Source of the DNA: DASRDR01 sp035550795
GTDB lineage: Bacteria; Methylomirabilota; Methylomirabilia; Rokubacteriales; DASRDR01
Assembly: GCA_035550795.1 (NCBI GenBank)
Contig: DASZOL010000008.1
Location: 1-64,000, forward strand
Reading direction: 5' to 3'
DNA length: 64,000 nt
Part shown: in pieces, positions 1-8,279 of the stretch
How the letters are laid out: every line of letters starts with the position of its first letter
Numbering within the stretch: the stretch's first letter is position 1
The notes under the pieces: generated by a model
What the model was told of the DNA's origin: nothing
Seen by the model: only the letters and a program-made list of their open reading frames with translations
Database searches by the model: none
Translations under genes and position numbers: made by a program

Positions 1-827
1 TCGTGGAGCTGGTCGGGCGCGAGGACCTCATGAACGCGATCGCGCTCAACTCGGCGACCTTCAACGCGGCACGGGTCGTCGGCCCCGCGCTGGGCGGACT
101 CCTCATCGCTCGGTACGGCACGGCGGTCGCGTTCCTCCTGAACGCTCTGTCCTTCCTGGCCGTGGTGGTGAACCTCACCCTGGTGCGGTCGGGATCGGAG
201 GCGAGACCTCGGCGCGGCACCACGATCCGGGAGGAGCTCCTCGACGGCGTCCGCTACGCGACGCGCACGCCCCTCGTCGCGTTGATCCTGGGCCTTGTCT
301 TCGCCGTCAGCACCTTCGCGATGAACCACGGGGTCCTCGTCCCCCTCTTTGCCCGGGAAGTCCTGCACGAGGGAGTGGACGAGTTCGGTCTGCTCATGGC
401 CTCGCTCGGGGCCGGGGCCGTGGTGGGCGCGGTCGCGCTCGCCACGTTCGGCGACGGGCGACCGCCTCTCGGTGCCGTAGTCATCCCCGGGGTCGGCGTG
501 GCCCTGTGCATCCTCGGTCTGGCGTTCGTGCGACACTTCGTGCTGGCAGCGATCGTCCTGTTCGTGGTGGGCGCGATGCAGATCGTCTTTCAGAACGCCT
601 GTAACACGATCGTCCAGGTGACCGTCCCGGACGACCTCCGGGGTCGGGTCATGGGCGTCTACATGATGGTCTTCGCGGGCGCGACGCCGGTGGGGTCCTC
701 GCTCATCGGCTCGGTCGCCGAAGGGGCCGGGGTACCGGCGGCCTGCGCCGTCGGTGGCGGGCTCGCCCTTCTCGGGGTTCTGGTCCAGCTCGCCCGCTGG
801 CGACGGTCCAAGGACGTGTACGCTTGA
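1..827 (+). CDS. MFS transporter, C-terminal part (5' truncated by window edge)
   Basis: Inner-membrane major facilitator of the MFS_3/EntS-like exporter group. The frame is open from the window edge and about 274 residues are visible. Recognisable are the mid-protein stretch NAIALNSATFNAARVVGPAL and the following alternating hydrophobic helices, with the cytoplasmic loop DDLRGRVMGVYMMVF typical of this family. Full-length members are about 400 residues, so roughly the first third is missing. The substrate cannot be deduced. Two more MFS genes of related type lie at 17.4 and 37.2 kb. Confidence 0.88.
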   Translation, partial: VELVGREDLMNAIALNSATFNAARVVGPALGGLLIARYGTAVAFLLNALSFLAVVVNLTLVRSGSEARPRRGTTIREELLDGVRYATRTPLVALILGLVFAVSTFAMNHGVLVPLFAREVLHEGVDEFGLLMASLGAGAVVGAVALATFGDGRPPLGAVVIPGVGVALCILGLAFVRHFVLAAIVLFVVGAMQIVFQNACNTIVQVTVPDDLRGRVMGVYMMVFAGATPVGSSLIGSVAEGAGVPAACAVGGGLALLGVLVQLARWRRSKDVYA

Positions 828-904
828 GCCGGCGACGGGTCTCGGTGGACCATCATCGGGGGCGCCGTCAGGCTCTCTCCACCGAGTAGTCCCGAGCACC
901 GGCG

Positions 905-1846
905 ATGCGCATCGGGGTCGACCTGGGCGGCACGAAGATCGAGGCCGTGGCCCTGGACAAGGACGGCCACGAGCGGGGCCGGCGCCGCGTGCCGACGCCC
1001 CGCGACCGCTACGCCGCAACCCTCGCGGCCATCACGACCCTCGTCGAGGGGCTCGAGCGCCAGGCGGGGGAGCCGGCGCGGGTCGGCATCGGCATGCCCG
1101 GGGCGCTCTCGCCCGCCACCGGACTCGTCAAGAACGCCAACAGCACCTGGCTCAACGGCCGCCCCCTTCGTCAGGACCTCGAGCGCCTGCTCCACCGCCC
1201 GCTGCGGTTCGCGAATGACGCGAACTGCTTCGCACTCTCCGAGGCGCGCGACGGCGCCGGCGCAGGGGCCCGGGTCGTCTTCGGCGTCATCCTGGGAACC
1301 GGCACCGGCGGTGGGATCGCCGTGGACGGCCGTGTCCTCACCGGCCCGAACGCGGTGGCCGGCGAGTGGGGGCACAATCCCCTGCCGTGGCCGCGCCCCG
1401 GGGAGTGGCCGGGGGCGTCCTGCTACTGCGGGCGAACGGGCTGCGTGGAGACCTTCCTCTCGGGCCCGGGCATCTCCAGGGACCACCTGGAGGCGACCGG
1501 TGAGGAGATCGAGGCGACGACGATCGGCGCGCGGGCTGCCGACGGCGATGAGCGCTGCGAGGCGACGCTCGCCCGCTACGAGGAACGTCTCGCGCGCGCG
1601 CTGGCGGCGGTCGTCAACCTTCTCGACCCCGACGTGATCGTGCTGGGCGGCGGGCTCTCGAACCTGGCCCGCCTCTACGCCCGGGTTCCGGAGCGATGGG
1701 GCGCGTGGGTATTCTCGGACCGCGTCGACACCCCGCTCCGGCCCCCGCAGCACGGGGACTCGAGCGGCGTCCGGGGAGCGGCATGGCTCTGGGAGGCCGC
1801 CGAGGACGACGGAAGGCCGGCCCCGTGGCCGCCCGCGGCCGCCTGA
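905..1846 (+). CDS. ROK family sugar kinase (fructokinase/N-acetylhexosamine kinase type)
   Basis: Cytoplasmic ATP-dependent sugar kinase of 313 residues, the normal ROK length. The N-terminal phosphate loop DLGGTK is at residues 6-11 and the catalytic base is expected at D105 in FANDANCFALSE. GTGTGGGI follows, then a zinc site formed by H157 and the CYCGRTGC cysteines (173, 175, 180). This motif set resembles fructokinase Mak and NagK and there is no DNA-binding extension, so it is a kinase and not a ROK repressor. Sugar specificity is not visible. It stands alone between the MFS gene and a convergent HAD gene. The ATG lacks a strong ribosome site. Confidence 0.88.
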   Translation: MRIGVDLGGTKIEAVALDKDGHERGRRRVPTPRDRYAATLAAITTLVEGLERQAGEPARVGIGMPGALSPATGLVKNANSTWLNGRPLRQDLERLLHRPLRFANDANCFALSEARDGAGAGARVVFGVILGTGTGGGIAVDGRVLTGPNAVAGEWGHNPLPWPRPGEWPGASCYCGRTGCVETFLSGPGISRDHLEATGEEIEATTIGARAADGDERCEATLARYEERLARALAAVVNLLDPDVIVLGGGLSNLARLYARVPERWGAWVFSDRVDTPLRPPQHGDSSGVRGAAWLWEAAEDDGRPAPWPPAAA

Positions 1847-1896
1847 GCCAGGACCGGCAGCTGACTGCCGTCACGCCCGCGCGGGACCATGTCCGG

Positions 1897-2619
1897 TCAC
1901 CCGCCGCTTCGGATGATGCCGGCGAGGGCAACGAGCGAGTCCACGCGGACGAGGCCGGGGCGGTCCGCGTGACGGCCGGCCCGGTCGATCAGGACGGCCC
2001 GCAGGCCCGCCGCGCGCGCTCCCTCGCCGTCCTCGACGGGCGAGTCGCCCACGTGAAACGCGGGCGCCCCGTCGGCCCGGTGGCGCGCGAGAGCCCGGGC
2101 AAAGATGGCCGGGTCCGGCTTCGTCACGCCCACCTGGCTCGACAGCGTCACGGACGCGAACCAGGGCGCGAGATCGAGCCCCTCGAGGATGCGAAGGACG
2201 CGGCTGTCGAAGTTGCTGACGATGCCGAGCGAGCAGCCCAGGCCCCTGAGGGCCGAGAGCGCCGGGGCCACGTCCTGGAAGACCTCCCACGTCGGGGGGT
2301 CCTCGAAGTGGCGGTACACGGCGTCGAAGAAGGCGTCGAACCGGCCCGGCGCGAACGCGGCGAGGACGCCGGCGCCCGCGAACACGTCGTGCACGATGCC
2401 GCGCCACACCTCGCGCTCGAGGCGGGGGACCGCCTCCGCGGGGACACCGGGGAAGGCCATGGGCGGCGCGGCGCGAAAGGCGCCAGGGAACGCCCGCTCG
2501 AGCGCCACGGGATCGGCGCGGACTCCGAAGCGCTCGGCGACGCGCGCGTACTGCGCCCCGACGCCATCGCGAACGCGGATCAGCGTACCCGCGACGTCGA
2601 AGAAGACGACTGCCCCCAT
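1897..2619 (-). CDS. HAD-IA hydrolase, HDHD3/REG-2-like
   Basis: Predicted phosphatase-fold protein of 240 residues. Motif I reads FFDVAGTLIRVR: the nucleophile is D8, but the usual second aspartate (position +2) is alanine, as in phosphonatase and some REG-2-like members. A lysine in SQVGVTKPDP and the acidic loop HVGDSPVEDGEGA supply motifs III and IV. The ATG was chosen because GGAGGGGGCGGAG lies just upstream and the protein then begins MGAVVFFDV; the frame stays open further upstream but without family similarity. Substrate unknown; the altered motif I may change or weaken phosphatase chemistry. Confidence 0.82.
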   Translation of the reverse strand: MGAVVFFDVAGTLIRVRDGVGAQYARVAERFGVRADPVALERAFPGAFRAAPPMAFPGVPAEAVPRLEREVWRGIVHDVFAGAGVLAAFAPGRFDAFFDAVYRHFEDPPTWEVFQDVAPALSALRGLGCSLGIVSNFDSRVLRILEGLDLAPWFASVTLSSQVGVTKPDPAIFARALARHRADGAPAFHVGDSPVEDGEGARAAGLRAVLIDRAGRHADRPGLVRVDSLVALAGIIRSGG

Positions 2620-2662
2620 CTCCGCCCCCTCCCCCCGGCGTCCGTAGCTCCCACGTCCAGCC

Positions 2663-3355
2663 GTGAGCCAGCCTGATCCTCCGCCGCCTGCGCCCATCCC
2701 GTTCCACGAGGGGCTCGGCGAAGGCCCGACCGTCCGGGGGACGCTCCACGCGCCCCGGGGCGCCGCCGACGACGGCCTGGTCCTCACCCACGGCGCCGGG
2801 TCGTCGTCGGACGCCCCACTTCTCGTGGCGCTCGCGGCGGCACTCGCCGCCCGCGGGGTCCTCGTCCTCCGCTGCGACCTGCCGTTCCGGCAGGCCCGTC
2901 CGCACGGGCCGCCGTCGCCGGCCGGCGCGGCGCGGGACCGTGACGGGCTCCGGGCCGCCGGGGCGGCGCTCGTGCGCGCCGGCGCGCGGCGCGTCTGCCT
3001 CGGCGGCCACTCCTACGGCGGCCGCCAGACAAGCCTCCTCGCCGCGGAGGATCCGTCCGTGGCGCGGGCGCTGCTGCTGCTCGCCTATCCTCTCCACCCG
3101 CCGGGTCGGCCCGGCGAGCTCCGCGTCGCGCACTTCCCGCGGCTCCGCACGCCCGCGCTCTTCGTCCATGGAACCGCCGACCCGTTCGGCTCGGTGGCGG
3201 AGCTCCGCGGCGCCCTGGCTCTCGTCCCGGCGCCGACGGTGCTTCATCTGGAGTCCGGCGTCGGCCACGACCTGGGCGCCGCCGGCCGGTCACGCACGGC
3301 GCTCGCCGGCGTCGCCACGCGCATCGCGGAGCGTTGGCGCGAGTTCCAGACGTGA
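2663..3355 (+). CDS. alpha/beta hydrolase, KANSL3/Tex30-like
   Basis: Small serine-hydrolase fold protein of 230 residues. It carries LTHGAGSSSDAP (oxyanion region), a nucleophile elbow GGHSYGG with S117, an acidic residue in FVHGTADPFG and a C-terminal histidine in GVGHDLG. This order matches the KANSL3/Tex30 and dienelactone-hydrolase-like families. It starts with GTG and is divergent from the HAD gene with a 43-base gap. The natural substrate is unknown. Confidence 0.82.
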   Translation: MSQPDPPPPAPIPFHEGLGEGPTVRGTLHAPRGAADDGLVLTHGAGSSSDAPLLVALAAALAARGVLVLRCDLPFRQARPHGPPSPAGAARDRDGLRAAGAALVRAGARRVCLGGHSYGGRQTSLLAAEDPSVARALLLLAYPLHPPGRPGELRVAHFPRLRTPALFVHGTADPFGSVAELRGALALVPAPTVLHLESGVGHDLGAAGRSRTALAGVATRIAERWREFQT

Positions 3356-3422
3356 ACGCCCGGTGAGACCGGGAGTCTAGCACGGGGCAAGGCGCGGGCG
3401 CGCCTCGAACCCTCCGGAAACC

Positions 3423-3431
3423 TGCTATAGT
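3423..3431 (+). promoter_or_regulatory. extended -10 promoter of the aminopeptidase gene
   Basis: TGC-TATAGT lies 29 bases before the GTG start of the aminopeptidase gene. It fits the TGn-TANNNT element seen before many genes in this window. No clear -35 box is visible. Confidence 0.5.
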
Positions 3432-3460
3432 TCGAACGCGATGCGCGCCGAGCAATCACC

Positions 3461-5254
3461 GTGACGATCCACGCGCGGGTCGAGCGGCTCCGCAAGGAGC
3501 TCGCGAAGGAGGGACTCGCGGGATACCTGATCCCGCGGGCCGACGAGCACCAGGGTGAGTACGTTCCTCCGCGTGCCCGGCGCCTGGCGTGGATCAGCGG
3601 CTTCACGGGGTCCGCCGGGCTGGCGGCCGTCCTGACCGACGCGGCCGCCATCTTCGTCGACGGGCGCTACACGCTCCAGGTGCGGGACGAGACCCCCGGC
3701 GCCGTGTTCGAGTACCACCACGTGACGGACAGCCCGCCCACCGACTGGCTCCGCCTGCGGCTCCATCAGGGCGACCGGCTCGGCTACGACCCGTGGCTCC
3801 ACACGATCGACGGCGTGGAGCGCCTGGAGGGCGTCTGCGCCAAGGCCGGCGCCACGCTGGTCCCGGTTGCGGAGAACCTCGTCGACCGGATCTGGGACGA
3901 CCAGCCGCCGCCGCCGCGCGGACCGATCGCCCCCCACGACCTGAAGCACGCCGGGCGTCCCTCGCCCGACAAGCGGCGCGAGATCGCCGAGCTCCTTGCG
4001 CGCGAGGCCGTCGACGCGGTGGTCCTCACGGCGCCGGACTCGATCGCGTGGCTCCTCAACGTGCGCGGCAGCGACGTCGCGCACACGCCGTTGCCGCTTG
4101 CCTTTGCGCTCGTGCACCGCGACGCGACGGTGGACCTCGTCGTCGACCCGGCCAAGCTCGCGCCGGGCGTCCTGGAGCACCTTGGCGAGGGCGTGCGCGT
4201 GCTTCCACCCGACGCGCTCGGCCCGGCGCTCGATCGCCTGGGAGCGGCGCACCGCACGGTCCAGGTCGATCCCAGCTCGACGGCGGGGTGGATCGTCCAG
4301 CGCCTGGCGGGTGCGGGCGCGACGGTGACGCGCGCTCCCGATCCCTGCCTCGTGCCCAAGGCCACGAAGAACGACGTAGAGCTGGCCGGAGCCCGCAGCG
4401 CTCACGAGAAGGACGGCGTCGCCCTCGCCCGGTTCCTCGCGTGGCTCGCCCGCGAAGGGCCGGCTGGGCGCCTCACCGAGATCTCGGCGGCCGAACGCCT
4501 CGATGCCCTGCGGGCCGAGGAGTCGCTGTTCCGCGACGTGAGCTTCCCGACGATCTCCGGCGCTGGCCCGAACGGGGCGATCGTCCACTACCGCGCGACG
4601 CCCCGCACCGACCGGCGGATCGAGCGCGGAATGCTGTACCTCGTCGACTCCGGAGCCCAATATCTCGACGGCACGACCGACGTGACCCGGACCGTCGCGA
4701 TCGGCTCACCGACGGCCGAGCAGCGGGACCGCTTCACGCGCGTGCTCCGCGGTCACATCGCCCTCGCCCTCGCGCGCTTCCCGAAGGGAACGACCGGATC
4801 TCAGCTCGACGCGCTGGCCCGCGCCCCGCTCTGGGACGCCGGCCTCGACTACGACCATGGCACGGGCCACGGGGTCGGCAGCTACCTGTCGGTCCACGAG
4901 GGACCGCAGCGGATCTCCAAGGTGGGGAGCAGCGTGGCGCTCCGACCCGGGATGATCGTGTCGAACGAACCGGGATACTACAAGGCGGGCGAATACGGGA
5001 TCCGGATCGAGAGCCTCCTCGTGGTGGTCCCGGTGCCGCCACCGCCCGGCAGCGAGGTCACGCTCTACGGCTTCGAGACGCTCACGCTGGCGCCGATCGA
5101 CATTGCCCTCGTCGAGCCGGCGCTCCTCACCCCGGCCGAGTTCGCGTGGCTCGACGCGTACCACGCGCGCGTGCGAGCGGCGATCTCGCCCAGGGTCGAC
5201 CGCGAGACCGCCGCCTGGCTCGCCGACGCCACGCGCCCGCTGGGACCAGGCTAG
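3461..5254 (+). CDS. Xaa-Pro aminopeptidase (M24B), long three-domain type
   Basis: Metallopeptidase that removes an N-terminal residue preceding proline. At 597 residues it matches the eukaryote-like long aminopeptidase P with two creatinase-N-like domains before the catalytic pita-bread fold. Metal ligands are visible in order: the aspartates of LVDSGAQYLDGTTDVTRT, histidine in GTGHGVG, glutamate in SNEPGYY and glutamate in GIRIES. No signal peptide, so cytoplasmic. The GTG is used because the nearby upstream ATG is out of frame and closes after seven codons. Confidence 0.92.
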   Translation: MTIHARVERLRKELAKEGLAGYLIPRADEHQGEYVPPRARRLAWISGFTGSAGLAAVLTDAAAIFVDGRYTLQVRDETPGAVFEYHHVTDSPPTDWLRLRLHQGDRLGYDPWLHTIDGVERLEGVCAKAGATLVPVAENLVDRIWDDQPPPPRGPIAPHDLKHAGRPSPDKRREIAELLAREAVDAVVLTAPDSIAWLLNVRGSDVAHTPLPLAFALVHRDATVDLVVDPAKLAPGVLEHLGEGVRVLPPDALGPALDRLGAAHRTVQVDPSSTAGWIVQRLAGAGATVTRAPDPCLVPKATKNDVELAGARSAHEKDGVALARFLAWLAREGPAGRLTEISAAERLDALRAEESLFRDVSFPTISGAGPNGAIVHYRATPRTDRRIERGMLYLVDSGAQYLDGTTDVTRTVAIGSPTAEQRDRFTRVLRGHIALALARFPKGTTGSQLDALARAPLWDAGLDYDHGTGHGVGSYLSVHEGPQRISKVGSSVALRPGMIVSNEPGYYKAGEYGIRIESLLVVVPVPPPPGSEVTLYGFETLTLAPIDIALVEPALLTPAEFAWLDAYHARVRAAISPRVDRETAAWLADATRPLGPG

Positions 5255-5437
5255 GGACAGCCGCCCGGCCCGTCGCGCGCGCCCCCATCGTCGGCAGCGC
5301 GGCCCCGGTCCCCCGATCCCGGTCGACCCGAGCTGGGGCCCGCTCAGTCCACCTGGGGGCGGAGCGGCGGCGCTCCGCCCCAGGCCCCCCCACCGCATTG
5401 ATCAGTCGCGTAGCGCCGAAGAGATTGGTTCACGGGC

Positions 5438-5857
5438 TCAGTCCAGCCCCCAGCTCCGGACCCGCGCGGGCACGATGCGGAACATGACGCGATCCGCCGG
5501 CATCGCCCGGCCGCCCCAGCGCCGCTCGAGGTGTGGCCGGTACTTCTCCAGCAGACGCTCGACGAGCGCGCGCCGTTCGGGCCCCTCGGACAGGAACTCC
5601 GCGTGGCCGTGAACCGCCACGCCGCGCACGTCCCCGCTGGCCCCGCCCTCGGCCACGACGCACGCCCGCGGGTCCCGACGCAGGTTGCGGACCTTCTGCG
5701 TCCCGGTGACGCTGATCATGGTCAGCGCCGCCGGGTCGTGCAGGAACCACATTGGCATCGCCAGCGGCCCGCCGTCGGCCTGGACGGTGGCCAGCACGAC
5801 CACGTCCTTCCCGTCGAGGAACTGCTGGATCCGAGCCTCGGCGAGGCTCATGGCCAT
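5438..5857 (-). CDS. PPOX-type (pyridoxamine 5'-phosphate oxidase fold) flavin/F420-binding protein
   Basis: Split-barrel protein of 139 residues. Near its start VVVLATVQADGGPLAMPMWF and then the TGTQKVRNLRRDP stretch match the PPOX class, which binds FMN or F420; the exact cofactor and substrate cannot be told. The first of two in-frame ATGs was chosen because GAGGAGA lies about 11 bases upstream. The 5' end overlaps the 3' end of the truncated DMT gene by 10 bases, so the two were probably once one operon. Confidence 0.8.
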   Translation of the reverse strand: MAMSLAEARIQQFLDGKDVVVLATVQADGGPLAMPMWFLHDPAALTMISVTGTQKVRNLRRDPRACVVAEGGASGDVRGVAVHGHAEFLSEGPERRALVERLLEKYRPHLERRWGGRAMPADRVMFRIVPARVRSWGLD

Positions 5858-6234
5858 CGCGCTCCGTTCTCCTCGGGCCCGCGGGCTTCGCGTGACGCGG
5901 CGGTCCGGCCGGCTCCCGGGGGCCGGCGGCCCCTGCCGGCCCCGGGCAGGACGATCACGGCCAGGCCGCCGAGGATCAGGGCCATGCCAGCGTAGCGCAC
6001 CGGGCTGAAGACCTCGCCGAAGATGAGCGCGGACGCCAGGACCCCGGTGCACGGCGCGAGCAGGGCGAAGGGCGCCACCGCGGCGGCCGGATAGCGCTGC
6101 AGCAAGCTGCTCCAGATCGCGTAGGCCACCAGGGTCGCCATCACTCCGAGGTAGACCGGAGCGCCACGACGCCCGCGGCCACCAGCGCCCGGCGGCACCA
6201 GCGCGCCCAGTCTCGCACCGCGCGAGCGTATCAC
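5848..6234 (-). pseudogene. EamA/DMT-family transporter remnant (C-terminal half of one repeat unit)
   Basis: The frame encodes about 128 residues. Only GVMATLVAYAIWSSLLQRYP through FSPVRYAGMALILGGLAVIV resembles a known protein: the last three or four helices of an EamA (RhaT-like) exporter. Complete members have two EamA units, about 290-300 residues and ten helices. No matching N-terminal part is visible in any frame upstream before the DUF1330 gene, so this looks like a 5'-deleted relic. A single-EamA small exporter is possible but less likely because the first helix of the unit is also missing. Confidence 0.6.
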
Positions 6235-6374
6235 GCGCTCCCTCGAACTCCGCCGGCTTCACTCCCCTGCGCCCTCGCGTGGGGCTTGTCGGAGCACGCG
6301 TCCTCGGTCAGACTGTCGTCTCGTCACCCTCGGCGCCCCCGATCGCGCGCGGGCCGAGGCTGGCCGGAGAGACG

Positions 6375-6713
6375 ATGACGGTGACCGACACTCGAGCGAT
6401 CGTGCTCCTCGTGGAGCTCTTCGTCCGCCCGGGCCGCGCTGCCGAGTTCCGCCGCTTCGAGACGGAGGCCGCGCGCGTCATGCGCCGCCACGGCGGCCGG
6501 ATCGAGCGCGTCATCCGTCCGACCGGTCCGGCGCGCGGCGACGCCCTGCCCCACGAGATCCACGTGGTGTCATTCGAGAGCGCGGCCGGGTTCGACGCCT
6601 ACCGGGCCGATCCGGAGCTCGCGAGGCTCGCCCCCCTCCGCGAATCGGCGATTGCCCGGACGAGCGTGACGGTAGGCACAGACGGACAGCCCTACCCCGA
6701 GGATCCCGCATGA
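6375..6713 (+). CDS. DUF1330-like dimeric alpha/beta-barrel protein
   Basis: Protein of 112 residues starting MTVTDTRAIVLLVELFV and containing PHEIHVVSFESAAGFDAYRA, the layout of small DUF1330/ABM-type dimeric ferredoxin-like barrels. Function unknown. The ATG preceded by GGAGAGACG was chosen over an upstream in-frame start. Its stop overlaps the start of the SDR gene (ATGA), placing it first in a four-gene operon with SDR, crotonase and gamma-glutamyltransferase. Confidence 0.7.
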   Translation: MTVTDTRAIVLLVELFVRPGRAAEFRRFETEAARVMRRHGGRIERVIRPTGPARGDALPHEIHVVSFESAAGFDAYRADPELARLAPLRESAIARTSVTVGTDGQPYPEDPA

Positions 6714-7474
6714 CCGGGCGACTCGCGGGGAAGGTGGCGATCGTCACCGGAGGCGCCTCGGGAATCGGTCGCGCCACCTGCCGCCTGTTCGGCCGCGAGG
6801 GCGCGGCGGTGACCGTGGCCGACATCGACGAGGCGGGCGGCCAGGCGGTCGCCGACGAGGTCGAACGCGAGGGCGGCCGGGCGCGATTCCACCGACTTGA
6901 CGTCACCCTCGAGGCGGACTGGACCACGGTCGTCGGGCAGGTCGTCGAGGAGCACGGCCGGCTGGACGTGCTCGTGAACAACGCCGGACGGGGCGGTCTC
7001 GCGGCCCGCGTCGCGACCGAGCACGTCTCGGTGGCCGACTGGGATCTCATCATGGCGGGGAACGCGACCAGCGCCATGCTGGGAACGAAGCACGCGATCC
7101 CGCCGATGCGCCGGTCGGGCGGCGGCGCGATCGTGAACGTCGTGTCCATCTATGCCCTGGTCGGCAGTCGCTCGGGGACCTCGTATCACGCCTCGAAGGG
7201 TGCGGCCCGGGCGCTGACGCGCGTGACGGCCATCCAGTACGCCCCTGAGGGCATCCGGATCAACGCCGTGTTCCCGGGCTTCGTCGAGACCGCCATGACC
7301 GCGGAGCTCCACGGACGCCCTGGTGTCCGGGAGGAGCGTGTGGCCCTGACGCCGCTCGGCCGGCTCGCCGGGCCCGAGGACATCGCCCCCGGCATCCTCT
7401 ACCTGGCCTCCGACGAGGCGAGCTTCGTGACCGGCGCGGAGCTCGTGATCGACGGGGGCATGACGGCCCGCTGA
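6710..7474 (+). CDS. SDR family NAD(P)-dependent oxidoreductase
   Basis: Classical short-chain dehydrogenase of 254 residues. It has TGGASGIG (cofactor loop, near residue 13), NNAGRGG, catalytic serine in NVVSIYALVG, the YHASK Tyr-Lys pair and the C-terminal DGGMTA tail. The aspartate in VADIDEAGG after the second strand suggests NAD(H) preference. Its place between a DUF1330 protein and a crotonase suggests a hydroxyacyl or alcohol substrate, but specificity is not visible. Confidence 0.9.
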   Translation: MTGRLAGKVAIVTGGASGIGRATCRLFGREGAAVTVADIDEAGGQAVADEVEREGGRARFHRLDVTLEADWTTVVGQVVEEHGRLDVLVNNAGRGGLAARVATEHVSVADWDLIMAGNATSAMLGTKHAIPPMRRSGGGAIVNVVSIYALVGSRSGTSYHASKGAARALTRVTAIQYAPEGIRINAVFPGFVETAMTAELHGRPGVREERVALTPLGRLAGPEDIAPGILYLASDEASFVTGAELVIDGGMTAR

Positions 7475-7499
7475 GCGCCCGGGAGGCAGGCGAACGAGC

Positions 7500-8279
7500 G
7501 TGGAGTCCGACGAGGTCCTGATCACACGGGACGGACCGGTCCTGGTCGTGACCTTCAACCGGCCCGCGGCGCGAAACGCGCTCACGTGGAGCATGTACGA
7601 GCGCCTGACGCAGGCCTGCGAGGACGTCGACGCCGACGACTCGATCCGGGTGCTGGTGCTCCGCGGTGCGGGGGACCAGGCCTTCCTCGCGGGTACGGAT
7701 ATCGGGCAGTTCCAGACCTTCACCGGAGCGGCAGACGGTCTCGCCTACGAGCGGGCCAGCGACCGGCGCATTGCGCGTCTCGAGGACGTGCGCAAGCCGG
7801 TCATCGCGGAGATCCGGGGCTTCGCGGTCGGCGCCGGCCTTCGCATCGCGGCGGCCTGCGACCTGCGGATCGCGACCCCCGACGCGCGCTTCGGCGCTCC
7901 CATCGCGCGCACCCTCGGCAACTGCCTGTCCGCCGACGCCTACGCGCGCCTCGTCGACCTTCTTGGGCCCTCGCGGGTCACCGCGCTCCTCTTCACGGCC
8001 AGGCTCGCGAGCGCCCAGGACGCGTACGCGGCGGGGTTCGTCCACGAGATCGTGGCACCCGGGGAGCTCGGAGCGCGGGTCGAGACGCTCGCCCGGGAGA
8101 TCGCCGCGCATGCCCCCATCACGCTCCGCGTGACGAAGGAGGCCGTCCGGCGCCTCCGGGCGGCTCGACCCGTCCCCGACATCGAGGATCTGATCGCCGA
8201 GACCTATGGAAGCGCGGACTTCCGCGAAGGCGTCCGCGCGTTCCTGGAGAAGCGCACCCCTCAGTGGAAAGGTCGATGA
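7500..8279 (+). CDS. enoyl-CoA hydratase/isomerase family protein (crotonase fold), altered active site
   Basis: Crotonase-superfamily protein of 259 residues. It keeps the CoA-binding and oxyanion elements: AFLAGTDIGQF and EIRGFAVGAGLRIAAACDLR. The region that normally holds the two catalytic glutamates reads FGAPIARTLGNCLSADAYAR and has neither, so ordinary hydratase chemistry is doubtful; isomerase, hydrolase or lyase activity is possible. GTG start with GGAGG upstream. Its TGA overlaps the ATG of the next gene. Confidence 0.85.
   Translation: MESDEVLITRDGPVLVVTFNRPAARNALTWSMYERLTQACEDVDADDSIRVLVLRGAGDQAFLAGTDIGQFQTFTGAADGLAYERASDRRIARLEDVRKPVIAEIRGFAVGAGLRIAAACDLRIATPDARFGAPIARTLGNCLSADAYARLVDLLGPSRVTALLFTARLASAQDAYAAGFVHEIVAPGELGARVETLAREIAAHAPITLRVTKEAVRRLRAARPVPDIEDLIAETYGSADFREGVRAFLEKRTPQWKGR

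Noticed and set aside
659..1753. Long open frames opposite or inside real genes (for example here, 8261-10021, 16023-17522, 26085-28199, 37118-38629).
   Set aside because: In very GC-rich DNA stop codons are scarce; these frames encode Arg/Ala/Gly/Pro-rich products without family features and mirror confident genes.
3373..3381. Minus-strand TGCTAGACT identical to the promoter element at 25913.
   Set aside because: No minus-strand gene lies downstream; likely chance, or an antisense start that cannot be supported.
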